From IMG/VR virus record IMGVR_UViG_3300033144_008177, positions 1 through 51,830 of that record: DNA of 51,830 nt. The stretch is one strand, 5' to 3'. The notes below the pieces were generated by a model that did no database searches, had not been told where the DNA came from, and saw only the letters and a program-made list of their open reading frames with translations. This stretch comes from a virus. This document shows positions 41,261-51,500 of the stretch, in pieces. The position numbers and the translations under genes were made by a program. Each line of letters opens with the position of its first letter. The stretch's first letter is position 1.

Positions 41261-41902
41261 TTATCTTTTAACTGGCTCAATCATCTTAGATGCCATAAAT
41301 CTTGCTTTTCCACTCTCTATATCTATGATCTGTTGCTTTTCCTCATCTTTCAAATCTCTATCTTGAGAATGAGCTGTAGCATAAATGTGATAAATCATGG
41401 CATCAGCATCTTTTAATACTGCCTCTATTTCTGCTGCATCTTTGTTAGGTAATTGAGTATCGCTATCTGGAATATTTTTAGTTACTTTTGTTTTTTCACC
41501 TTCTAAATTAACTCCAACATATTTATCCCAAAATGCAGTATCTGATTTTGCACCCTTCTCTGCTGCTTTAAAATCTGCTTCTTTTTTATCAACATATTTT
41601 TTAGTTTCTTCATTAATATCCATCATAGAATCTTTTTGTGTTCCAAACGCAACCTCTTTATCATCCATTTTAGCTTCTATAATCTGCCTCTCAATCTTGT
41701 TCTTCCTTGCAGCATCTAATTGAACATTAAATGGAACAGTATTATCTTTGTTTTTTATCGGAAGACTTAGATTGATATTCTTCTCTGTTGTTCCTAGTTT
41801 TTCATTAGAGATATCCATTTCATTTCTATTTTTTTTAATAGTCTTATCCGTAATACTCTCTGTGTCCGATGCCTTCTTTTTCAAATTATATTTTTTTGTC
41901 AT
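41261..41902 (-). CDS. Charged helical protein with YNLKKKAS N-terminus
   Basis: 213 residues from the ATG at 41902 (GAGGGG upstream), starting MTKKYNLKKKASDTES. Long charged helical segments without hydrophobic core pattern, so probably elongated or disordered. First gene after the terminase. Function unknown; N-terminal motif class as for 41030 and 29320. Confidence 0.65.
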   Translation of the reverse strand: MTKKYNLKKKASDTESITDKTIKKNRNEMDISNEKLGTTEKNINLSLPIKNKDNTVPFNVQLDAARKNKIERQIIEAKMDDKEVAFGTQKDSMMDINEETKKYVDKKEADFKAAEKGAKSDTAFWDKYVGVNLEGEKTKVTKNIPDSDTQLPNKDAAEIEAVLKDADAMIYHIYATAHSQDRDLKDEEKQQIIDIESGKARFMASKMIEPVKR

Positions 41903-41915
41903 TATGAGACCCCTC

Positions 41916-41937
41916 AATATTATATCAGTATAATATT
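41916..41937. repeat. 9-bp inverted repeat upstream of the 41902 start
   Basis: AATATTATA and TATAATATT around a four-base loop. It contains TATAAT-like boxes on both strands and may be an operator or promoter, but no -35 with good spacing is visible. Confidence 0.4.
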
Positions 41938-41975
41938 ATTATATTATTTTTTATCTGCAAAAAACCTTTTATTTT

Positions 41976-43889
41976 TTATCTACGACCATACCACAACATA
42001 TTCTCTCTTCTCTCAATATCTCTAGCCACCTTAGTACCGTTTCCAATTCCTACGATATTATTCCCTCTTTTCCATACTTGACCACCTCCTCCAGGATTCC
42101 CACATTCTACCACCATAACATTAGGCAATCTACTCACCTGTTTTTCAATAGCAATATATGCTGCGCCAGCTACACAATCTACTATATCATCACTCTTAAC
42201 TCCATCTCCATCAGTTTTTGGCATAATTTTAAAACCATTAGCAGTAAATTTTCTTTGAAGCTCAAGCATTTCACTTCTAAGTAATGTTGTGCCATCAGAG
42301 TCTACCAATGGGATTTTAATTCTTCCACTAATAACTAAACTCTCAAGCTCTCTATAAATTTTTATTTTATATACTCCAGTAAATTTAGTTTCTTTATTAG
42401 GTATACCTGCTTTTCTCATTAATCTAATACTCTCTTGAGAAGCCCAGCTATCATACGTTAAGAGACCAATGCGAAATCTTCGTTTCAAACTAATAATATA
42501 AGCTGTAACTTCTTCTGGATTTATAGGACCTTTAGCTGGAGACCAATGCTTTATATGATCTACTACTATTGCGAATTGTGCTTTTTTTGTTGTAGGATCC
42601 ATAAAATATTCTTTATGCAAAACAACTAATGCATAATTATGACTAGAAGATGCTGGGTCTATATGAATAAAATATACATTTCCCGCCGAACCTATTTCTG
42701 TATCTCTGAAATTATGCCCATTAAAACAGCTATTAACTAAATCTTCTGTGAAAAAACTTTCCAAACCCATACCGCTAAATTCTGCACCAAATTCCATATT
42801 GAAATCAGTTTCGCCTAAAGGACTTTCTTTTCTTAATGCTTCTCTAGTATGCTGAGTGTTAACGTCCCAAGTGGGAAGTCTCATAGCTAATCTTTGAGAT
42901 ACTTGATGAGCATCTCTAAACATCTCATAAAATATTCCCTCTTGTGCTCTAGGAGATGAAATGCTTATTATTTTTCCATCATAAACTCTACTTTGAACTA
43001 TTTTTTGACCATGTTCATCATAAACAAAATTATTATCTCCATCTTTAAGATATGTTTTTCTGTTGTAAGTTGAAACAGTAGGAGTCAAAGCTGTGTAAAT
43101 TCTATCTCCAGATGAAGATCCTCCAGATGTTTTATAAGAAGCAACCTCATCAAGTATTAGAACAATACAACCCATTCCCAAAAGAGAGTCTGAGTTACTG
43201 TGACCAACAACTATTCCGATAGATCCTTTTTTCTGCGGCAAACCTTTTTCTCTAAATTCTTTATTATATTTTTTATCTTGCGGAGTTAATAAATAAATGG
43301 AACTAGATGTCATTCCATCTTTTGTGAATTTATCTCTAAAATACTCCGAATATAATAATTTTTCTTTTATCTCATCAAAAGCGATTTTTGCCTGTGGTTT
43401 AGCATTAGCTACTGTTAATATATTTATTGGAGTAGCAGAAGACAATTCATACATAGCATAAGGATCTCCACCAGGACATTCTAAAAGCTTCATAGCTTCA
43501 TAAAGAGCTATAATAGAAACTATAAAATCTTTTCCTGATCTTCTTCCCCACACAAGAACTAATTCTCTGAACAATTCTCCACTATTATATTTTCCGACAA
43601 CATCTCCTCTGTTATCATCACTTAATCCAAGATCTTCACACATTTTTATTTCTTCTTCTGTTAGGGTTAAATCTTCATTCCCCAAAGAGCCTCTATAAAA
43701 AGTTTTTAACATAATTCTTTGCATATTGAATAATGTAATAGGATTTGTTGGATGTGTTGGCAATCCAAGCCATTCCTTATCATTAACAAAAGTCATAATA
43801 TCTGGTATTATTTTTTCTGATGTTCCAATACTTATATCATCAGTGAAATCATCTATTAGATCTCCTACATTTAATTTCTTTTTTGCCAT
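41976..43889 (-). CDS. terL: Terminase large subunit
   Basis: 637 residues. Walker A GRRSGKD at 115-121, Walker B IVLILDE ending at 248, a coupling-motif region (IISISSP), and a C-terminal RNase-H-like nuclease with FIHIDPASSSHNYALV (D411), LLTYDSW and DGVKSDDIVDCVAG. It is the ATP-driven motor and nuclease that packages DNA into proheads through the portal. GAGGAAAAG precedes the ATG. No small terminase subunit is recognised nearby; one of the small unknown genes could be it. Confidence 0.93.
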   Translation of the reverse strand: MAKKKLNVGDLIDDFTDDISIGTSEKIIPDIMTFVNDKEWLGLPTHPTNPITLFNMQRIMLKTFYRGSLGNEDLTLTEEEIKMCEDLGLSDDNRGDVVGKYNSGELFRELVLVWGRRSGKDFIVSIIALYEAMKLLECPGGDPYAMYELSSATPINILTVANAKPQAKIAFDEIKEKLLYSEYFRDKFTKDGMTSSSIYLLTPQDKKYNKEFREKGLPQKKGSIGIVVGHSNSDSLLGMGCIVLILDEVASYKTSGGSSSGDRIYTALTPTVSTYNRKTYLKDGDNNFVYDEHGQKIVQSRVYDGKIISISSPRAQEGIFYEMFRDAHQVSQRLAMRLPTWDVNTQHTREALRKESPLGETDFNMEFGAEFSGMGLESFFTEDLVNSCFNGHNFRDTEIGSAGNVYFIHIDPASSSHNYALVVLHKEYFMDPTTKKAQFAIVVDHIKHWSPAKGPINPEEVTAYIISLKRRFRIGLLTYDSWASQESIRLMRKAGIPNKETKFTGVYKIKIYRELESLVISGRIKIPLVDSDGTTLLRSEMLELQRKFTANGFKIMPKTDGDGVKSDDIVDCVAGAAYIAIEKQVSRLPNVMVVECGNPGGGGQVWKRGNNIVGIGNGTKVARDIERRENMLWYGRR

Positions 43890-43916
43890 CTTTTCCTCAA
43901 AATTTAATATAATTTA

Positions 43917-44288
43917 TTATTCAATATTTCCCGCATCTATTGAATAACCAGCAGCTTCAGAAATATCAGCAAATGTTTGCGGAACTTGAATACCATTATC
44001 TTCTAGGTAACTATCGACAGATCCATATTCTTCTGTTACATGTTCTTGCAGATCAGCAACAAACAGAAGAATATCACTACTATCATTATGTTTTTGATCT
44101 GCATCTTTATATGTGTCATCTATTCCTTCAAACAACCATTTTTTGTCTATATCTGCACTAATAACTTCTGAATTTTCCAAGTCTCTTCTCATCTTGCATA
44201 AGGCAAGAGAAATATCTACTCCTCTATCTTGAGCAGACGCAATTAAATCAGCAACGCTTTCATAGAAGATTGTAAACTCTATTTTCAT
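43917..44288 (-). CDS. Small paralogue of the fibre C-terminal domain
   Basis: 123 residues, clearly homologous to the end of the neighbouring frame at 44311-44856: FYESV-DLI, QDRG, LENSEVIS, KWLFEG, YGSVDSYLEDN and VPQTF are shared in order. A tandem duplication is therefore likely. AAGGAAAA precedes the ATG. It could be a stand-alone domain, cap or chaperone of the fibre; the function is unknown. Confidence 0.7.
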   Translation of the reverse strand: MKIEFTIFYESVADLIASAQDRGVDISLALCKMRRDLENSEVISADIDKKWLFEGIDDTYKDADQKHNDSSDILLFVADLQEHVTEEYGSVDSYLEDNGIQVPQTFADISEAAGYSIDAGNIE

Positions 44289-44310
44289 ATTTTTCCTTTT
44301 TCAAATTTTA

Positions 44311-45270
44311 TTATTCAATATATGCAGCACCTATAGTAAATCCAATAAGTTCAGAAATAATAGCAAACGTTTGCGGAACTTGAATATTATTATCTTCCAA
44401 ATAACTATCGACAGATCCATATGTAGTAGTTATATGTATTTGCAGCCTAAAAACAAAATCAAGAACAACTCTACTATAAGTATTATGTTTCAAATCTGCT
44501 TTTTTATAAGTTGCATTAACTCCTTCAAATAGCCACTGTTTATCTATATTTTGACTAATAACCTCTGAATTTTCCAAATCTCTTTTCATATTACACAAAG
44601 CGGTAGATATATTTTCTCCCCTATCTTGAGAGGTACTGATTAAATCAGAAACACTTTCATAAAAAGTTGTAAACTCTATAGAGAATAATAGGCTACCAGT
44701 CCCATCATATGTTATCTTAATATAATGATTTCCTACTCTTCTTGTTATATATTCGCCAATAATTGTAAATATCTTTTTATTTATAGAAGAGTTATTATCC
44801 CACAGGAACAACCCTCCTTCATTTTTTATTATAAAACTAACACCATCTATAACCATAGTGGCTATATCTCCTGCTGCTGAAGCAAAAATATAACAAGCAT
44901 CTCCAGCAACATATGTTGTACTTCCAGGAGTTACATAAAGGCATTCACCAACACTTGAGCTACTACTGCTAATGCTTGAGCTACTGCTGCTAATGCTTGA
45001 GCTACTACTAATTGAGCTGCTAGAACTCTTTGAAGAGCTTGAACTTGAACTTTTTGAACTTGAACTGCTTGAACTTTTTGAACTTGAACTGCTTGAACTT
45101 TTTGAACTTGAACTACTTGAACTTTTTAAACTTGAGCTGCTAGAACTCTTAGAGCTTGAGCTGCTAGAACTCTTTGAACTTGAACTACTGCTCTTAGATG
45201 AGCTGCTAGAACTCTTTGAACTTGAACTACTAGATGAAGCTTCAAGAATAGAATTCCATAAATCTATTAA
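44311..45270 (-). pseudogene. Serine-rich linker plus C-terminal domain, frame-broken or lacking a start
   Basis: This open frame of about 319 codons has no ATG, GTG or TTG until 44856, deep inside a folded domain. It begins LIDLWNSILEAS, runs through about 90 residues of Ser with Lys/Ile, then GECLYVTPGSTTYVAG and a domain shared with the large protein at 48581-51829 (VIDGVSFIIKNEG versus IVNGTSFTIKNEG), and ends with the domain duplicated at 43917-44288. It lies in the -1 frame relative to the upstream gene, whose stop is at 45267. Removing one G from ATGGAATTC at 45259-45251 would give an ATG start reading MNSILEASSS. So this is a 1-base lesion, a sequencing error, a frameshift product, or translation only from 44856. 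Confidence 0.6.
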
Positions 45271-45395
45271 CTACTTGAACTTCTTGAACTTGAGCTGCTT
45301 GAACTTTTTGAAGAACTTGAACTACTTGGATTACTTGAACTACTAGATCTTGAACTACTAGAACTTGAACTTTTTGAACTACTGCTTGATGTTCC
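44950..45395 (-). repeat. Serine-codon tandem repeat tract spanning a frame change
   Basis: Tandem units encoding SSSSSK/SSSSR/SSSI. The tract is interrupted at 45236-45270 by the non-repetitive junction between the two reading frames. Confidence 0.8.
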
Positions 45396-48300
45396 TTGAT
45401 ACTCAAATGGCCCAATATCTACTACATCTCCCGCTATTCTAGGTTGCCCTCCTAAATCTAATTCTCCAGTATCATAAGGATCATACCAAAAAACACTAGG
45501 ATTTCTTTGAGTTAAATCTCCCCCTCCATCTACAAACCCTGCTTCAATAACAGGAGAATTACTAGTTGGCATATAATCTGTTGCAGAATAATTATTTGGA
45601 TCAGCCTGATCACTAACGAATAAAGGTTCATCATTAATTGTTCCTACTTCTAAACTATTGCCATTCATATATGAAAGATAATCCGCAAAAGCAGTATAAT
45701 CTGTTCCATCTACTTTAAATTTTTCGGAACCATAATAAATGTTATTGCTAAAAATATAACTAGTAGAACTATTCCCATTCCAAAGAACAGATCTATTGTC
45801 ACTATTTAAAACTACAACAATATTATTCCTAAATTCTAAATACTCATTGTCATCATTCTCTGTAAGAGCACGAACTCCGCTATACCCTAAAAATAAATTA
45901 TTATAGACTTGACAATTATATGGAGCATAGGTAGTGAAAGAAGCCCATGTGGTTAAACTATCTGTATCATCTAAAACAATGTTATTATGTATAATATTTC
46001 CGTCACCAGAAAGAACAAATTGCCCTTTTATAAAATTATTTCTTATAATTGTATTTGCGGGAAGCGTTGTTGTAGAACCAGACCACGGATGCATCTCTTG
46101 CCCATATGACTTTTCTAAAAAATTACCATCTATTATCCCATTTGTTCCTGTGAAATAGATACAATGATCTTGATCGTTTCTCTCAAAAAATGGAGCAGAA
46201 GGATCTGTTAAAATATCATACTTTAATGGTCTTCCGCAATAACTAATTGTATTGTTATAGTAATATCCATTATCTCTACCTGCCAATATTCCTTGATAGT
46301 TTATATATTTAATAGTGTTGTTTAATATTCTTACATTGTCTGCTGAATTATTTCCTATTCCATCTCCAGCGGTTGTGACTTTTATTCCATCATAACTATA
46401 TTTTATTATAAGTCCATTAACCTCTACATTGGGAGATACAATTAAAATTCTATCATAGGTTCCTCCTATGTGAATATCAGTTTGAGTATTTGGATTAGTT
46501 CCATCAGCTAAGTACAAATAAACATCAATGTCATTTCCGTTTTCTTCAGAGTAAAATAAATCATATGTACTATTAAAAGACGGATCTGAATCTACCCCTT
46601 CTATAAGCGGATAATCTAATTCTTCTATTGTATTAACTCTACTTATTCCTCCTACATTTTCTCTTACTAAAAATGGATACCATAATATAAGATCCGAAGA
46701 AACAAAAAATACATAATTATCATCTTTAGATACAGAATTAGACCACTTGTTCCCACCAATATTAACCCATCCAGTAGATGCTGCTCTAGGTATTAAAATA
46801 GGAGTCTCACCAGGATATGCCTGTACAGTTAAATATTCTTGACCAACTTCTCCCTGAGTGATTTTTAATCCTTCGTTATATGTTCCTCCTCTCACAGAGA
46901 TAATATCTCCTGGACCAGACTGAGTAAGAGCATATGATATCGTGAGCCATGGATAACTAAAACTTCCATCTCCAAAATCATCACTTCCATCAGTGGCTAC
47001 ATAATAACCTAGTTTAGGAGACGATGGAGGCCATTCTGTTGAAGGATTATCTATTGATGGATTATCATACTCAAGCCAAATATGATTTTCAGTTAATACA
47101 TTAAGAGATGTATCTCCTAAATCATCAAATACTATAGTCGCTCTTTGATACTCTCTTCTCCATACCCCCCTATCAGCATCATAATAAGCAACAGGATCAA
47201 TAGGATTTCCCATTGGATATTCAAAAATAATACTATTAAAACTTGAAGATTCATAATTTGGTGCAATATAGAAATAAGTATTATCCTGAGCTATTAAATT
47301 GAAAAATAAGAACATTCGATAAACATAAGGATCATCATAAGTAGCTCCTGGACCGTCCGGAGGATCTGCAGAAATGTCTCCCAAATTATACAGATAGCAC
47401 ATCCTTCTGCCGTTTTCAGCAAAATTATCAATTCTACTTATATGCTTCTCTATTAAATTACAAAATATTGCTGATTCACAAGTTCCTCCATTTAAATAGC
47501 TTCCTGCATAAGCATATAGTTCTTCAAGAAAATAATTTCTATATTGGGAGTCAATGTCAAAATATAATCCATTTTGCATAATATCCATATACTCATTATT
47601 TATGGTATAATATCTTTCTTGGGCTTCTATTATGATAGATGCCCATAATCTAGCAAAATGTCTTACTGTATTTGCTCTTTGAACCTCTTGCGTTTGTGTC
47701 CAGTCTCTTTTATAATTATATTCATGTTCTATTCCTCTGTAATTTACATAACTATAATCTACATTAACATTATCAATATATATTCTATTCCCATTGTCAA
47801 TTCCTGGCCAAGTTCCTGTCGCAACTAACATCTGAACAAAATATTCTCTAACAGCTGGAGAATTAAAATTAAAAGCTGCACCATTAACATATCCTGTAGC
47901 AGGTCTAAATACTGTTAACCCTCTTTGATAATCTTTAACAGGATTTGTATCAATATAATAACCACCCTCATCAGTTTTTTTTACACCAACTATTGAATAT
48001 GTGTTTTCTCCAATAGTTTTATCCTCAGGATTCCAATTAATATCTAATCCATAATCTAGTTCTGTTCCATAAGGAAATAACGAATCATCAAGATTAGAAG
48101 GATCTGTAAAATTTGATGGATTATAAAAACTTGGATCTAAATGATAACCAGTATAACCTTTAGATGGATCATCTTCATTACCTACATTTGCTACCATATC
48201 TGCATGTATTTTTTGTACTATTTCATATTGCAAAAGTTCATAAGTTACTCTATTGGGTCGTGATGGCAAGGGAGGAATATCAAGTGTACTTCCATAGTAT

Positions 48301-48572
48301 TTAAACATTATATCTTCTATCTCTGCCCATGTTAAAAATGCACCAATATAAGGGTGCATTGAACCGCCCCAATCAACAGATGAATTATAAAGATAAAAAT
48401 CAATTTCACTCTGTGTAGCCTGAGATGGATTAACATAAACATAATGATTATAATTAGGAATCCATCCAGACCTTCCGCCTAAAGCAAATGCACAATCAAG
48501 CGGGAATGGACCTCCCCCAGCTGCGCTAAATCTCATATCAAAAAAGTTTAGATATTGATTATACTCAGTCAT
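45267..48572 (-). CDS. Large appendage protein with right-handed beta-helix and serine-rich C-terminus
   Basis: 1101 residues. The N-terminal ~520 residues look like a glycoside-hydrolase-type catalytic or binding region (aromatic-rich, with NRIYIDNVNVDY and ARLWASIIIEAQERYY), family uncertain. Residues about 545 onward (GYYVATDGSDDFGDGS, ISYALTQSGPGDIISVRGGT) start a pectate-lyase-like right-handed beta-helix with repeated N-N-x-I strands, as in capsule- or polysaccharide-degrading phage proteins. The end is a Ser/Lys/Arg linker that stops abruptly. It probably degrades or binds host surface polysaccharide. It starts eight bases after the upstream gene. Confidence 0.7.
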   Translation of the reverse strand: MTEYNQYLNFFDMRFSAAGGGPFPLDCAFALGGRSGWIPNYNHYVYVNPSQATQSEIDFYLYNSSVDWGGSMHPYIGAFLTWAEIEDIMFKYYGSTLDIPPLPSRPNRVTYELLQYEIVQKIHADMVANVGNEDDPSKGYTGYHLDPSFYNPSNFTDPSNLDDSLFPYGTELDYGLDINWNPEDKTIGENTYSIVGVKKTDEGGYYIDTNPVKDYQRGLTVFRPATGYVNGAAFNFNSPAVREYFVQMLVATGTWPGIDNGNRIYIDNVNVDYSYVNYRGIEHEYNYKRDWTQTQEVQRANTVRHFARLWASIIIEAQERYYTINNEYMDIMQNGLYFDIDSQYRNYFLEELYAYAGSYLNGGTCESAIFCNLIEKHISRIDNFAENGRRMCYLYNLGDISADPPDGPGATYDDPYVYRMFLFFNLIAQDNTYFYIAPNYESSSFNSIIFEYPMGNPIDPVAYYDADRGVWRREYQRATIVFDDLGDTSLNVLTENHIWLEYDNPSIDNPSTEWPPSSPKLGYYVATDGSDDFGDGSFSYPWLTISYALTQSGPGDIISVRGGTYNEGLKITQGEVGQEYLTVQAYPGETPILIPRAASTGWVNIGGNKWSNSVSKDDNYVFFVSSDLILWYPFLVRENVGGISRVNTIEELDYPLIEGVDSDPSFNSTYDLFYSEENGNDIDVYLYLADGTNPNTQTDIHIGGTYDRILIVSPNVEVNGLIIKYSYDGIKVTTAGDGIGNNSADNVRILNNTIKYINYQGILAGRDNGYYYNNTISYCGRPLKYDILTDPSAPFFERNDQDHCIYFTGTNGIIDGNFLEKSYGQEMHPWSGSTTTLPANTIIRNNFIKGQFVLSGDGNIIHNNIVLDDTDSLTTWASFTTYAPYNCQVYNNLFLGYSGVRALTENDDNEYLEFRNNIVVVLNSDNRSVLWNGNSSTSYIFSNNIYYGSEKFKVDGTDYTAFADYLSYMNGNSLEVGTINDEPLFVSDQADPNNYSATDYMPTSNSPVIEAGFVDGGGDLTQRNPSVFWYDPYDTGELDLGGQPRIAGDVVDIGPFEYQGTSSSSSKSSSSSSSRSSSSSNPSSSSSSKSSSSSSSRSSSS

Positions 48573-48580
48573 ATTTTTCT

Positions 48581-51500
48581 TTAGGTATATATAATATCAG
48601 AATATTGCCTTGTAGAATATTCAGTATCTGTTTCAACATTATATTGAGTAATTTCAAAATAGTAAGTTTCTCCACTAATCAAATATTCATCAATACTTAT
48701 TAATGGATCTAATCTACTTTCATATCTGACTCTTCTACCAATATAACTAGAAGAAACACCACTAGGTATTATAGGATAGAAAACATCTCTTTCTCTTTCA
48801 TAAGTCCAACTAGTCATTGAACTACTATTTATCTCATATGGTATAGCAAGAGTAGCATAAGTGCTATCGGTATAAACATTTAATTTGAAATGATAATGAA
48901 CAAAATTAGTATCATCGTCAGCTACCAAAAATTCAAATCTCCACCATCCCTCATCTAATAGATTATCATCTGTGATGATTCCTGCTCCTGTTATATCTCT
49001 CAATAACCTACTCACCTTAAATTCTTGTTGTGTTAAATAGCTATCTATACTGTTTATACTATTAAATCTTTTTTGAGGATACATAAACAATCTTTCAGTA
49101 ACAGAAGTTAATTCTGACAACCTTTGTATTTCATTATTTTGTTCATATAAAGTATTAGCAGAATTAAGTAGAACAAGTTCTGTAGATTTATTAATAGAAG
49201 TTAAATCAACAACATCTGTAAGAACATTATATAATTCACTATCTTTCTTCTTAAGATGAGCCGCTGCCCTTGCTAATTCTTTAGACATTCTATCCCATGA
49301 TTCATTTTCTTCTATTGTAGCTTCATCTTCTTCCTGATCTATAGGAAATCCAACTACAACAAGAGGATCTCCAAATAAAGTCACTGTCCAATCTAAGAAA
49401 GGAAGACTGAACAAATATGCTTCTCCCATAGTGCTTCCATTTTTTAATGCTCTGAAAAATGCTATTGGATTTAAAAATCCCTCATAAGTAGGATTAGACA
49501 TAGAACCAGCATTTCCTATATAACCATTATTTAAAGATAATAATGACCATGTTTTAGATCCTCTTCTTCTTACAGTAGAAGCACTCTCATAATCAGCATT
49601 ATAGAAAAAAACTCTTATAGTATTAGAATTTTGAAAGAAAGAATTATTTCCTCTACTTGTGAACCAAGACCATACAAAACTATCATCTGTTACATAAGGT
49701 ATCGCAGCATCTATATATGGATCTATAAAGGAAGTTGACCATGTATCTAGATTAAGTGTTGGTGCTAAATTATTATAAAAATCTAAAATACTATCTCTAT
49801 AAGCATCAGCAGTAGGACCAGCACGATCAGAATATGGATCTATATAAATAGTTCCATTAACAAAGTGTTGTCTATTCAAAACTTGTGCATTGTCAATATA
49901 TTGTTTAGCTAGTGCTAAAGTTGGAGCATCAATTCTGGAACAAATCAGAGCATCAGCAGCATCCGTAGCATCAAATCTCTTGAATATAGATTTGTTATAT
50001 AATTTATTTCCTATTTGCTTGGAAAATGTTTTATTAACTCTTGATACCCTAGAAGTAGAAGAAACAATATCAACTCCTCCACTACGAAACCCACCTGGAA
50101 CATTTAATCCTAAAATTATTCCCCAAATCGTCATCGATAACAAATCAACAGAATTACTTAACGCATCTTCTATTGGAGTCAATACATTATCATTAAATTC
50201 AGATTCAGATGATAATATTTCAACATTCGTACAATCTATTCCTAATAACTGGCCTCTTACTTCCCAATCTATTCCTCCAATATTTCCAGAATTGCCAGAT
50301 GGATCTCCAAGAGTAGTAGACATATTATAATAAGATGCATAATAATCGGCAAGAGCTAAGCTATCAGAATCATTTAACCTATACACAAAAATAAAATTAT
50401 CTTTAGAAATAGGATCTATAAAAGTTATTGAGAATAAAGGATCATCCGTTCCCTCATAAACAACTTTAAAAATAACATCTCCAATAGTTACCGTTACTTC
50501 CTCTCCAACAGTTACAAATACTTTTTTATCTGTAATAGAATCATAATCCCATGCAAAAGAACACCCCTCATTTTTTATTGTAAAACTAGTGCCATTTACA
50601 ATGATAGTTGCTGTATCATTTGTATTAGAATCAAATAAATAAATATTATCTTGAGAAACAGTCACTGTATCTCCACTATTTATAATAATATAACTACCTG
50701 AGCTTGAACTACTTTGAGAGCTTGAACTGCTTTGAGAGCTTGAGCTACTACTTTGAGAGCTTGAACTACTACTTTGAGAGCTTGAGCTACTACTTTGAGA
50801 GCTTGAGCTACTACTTTCAGAACTTGAACTGCTACTTTCTGAAGAACTTGATATACTACTACTTTCAGAACTTGAACTGCTACTTTCTGAAGAACTTGAG
50901 CTACTACTTTGAGAACTTGAGCTACTACTTTGAGAACTTGAGCTACTACTTTGAGAACTTGAGCTACTACTTTCAGAACTTGAGCTACTGCTTTCAGAAC
51001 TTGAGCTACTGCTTGGCTCAAATACAGATGGATTAATTTCAAAATCACTAAAATAAATAGTATAAGATGGTTTAGAATATTCATTATCAAATGTATCAGT
51101 GAAAAGAGGTGGTGTTCCTAATATGTCATCACTTCTCCTGAAAGTTAATACAATCCTATCATCATAAACATCTCCTCTACCCCAAGAGTGTTCCCAATAA
51201 GGTCCATCCTCTGGGCTATCACCTTGACCTGTATCATTACCAATATTTCCTATATCTATGTGAAGAGTTTTGTTTGGTGGGAAATTAGCGTCTTTTGGTT
51301 CATGTCCGAAATCTCCTGTATCATCAACAACAGCAGAAGGATAAAAAGTTTTAAACACATGAGTATGACCGTAAAAATAAGCTAATACTCCATAATCTTC
51401 CATCATCTGACAGAATAAATCTCTTGTCGCCCTATCTCTATCTAAACAGTTATCAGGTTTACGAGACCAATCTGGGTCAAAAGCTGGTTCATGAGCCATC

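Noticed and set aside
45260-45280. Programmed -1 ribosomal frameshift at the fibre gene end
   Set aside because: No slippery heptamer is present. The new frame has a stop at 45273-45271, only two bases before the old stop at 45269-45267, leaving almost no overlap. A 1-base lesion explains the data better.
44972-45346. Plus-strand Leu/Glu-rich open frame
   Set aside because: Shadow of the serine-repeat tract on the minus strand.
50680-51090. Minus-strand frame of Val/Leu/Gln repeats
   Set aside because: Alternate-frame reading of the serine linker inside the phosphoesterase gene.
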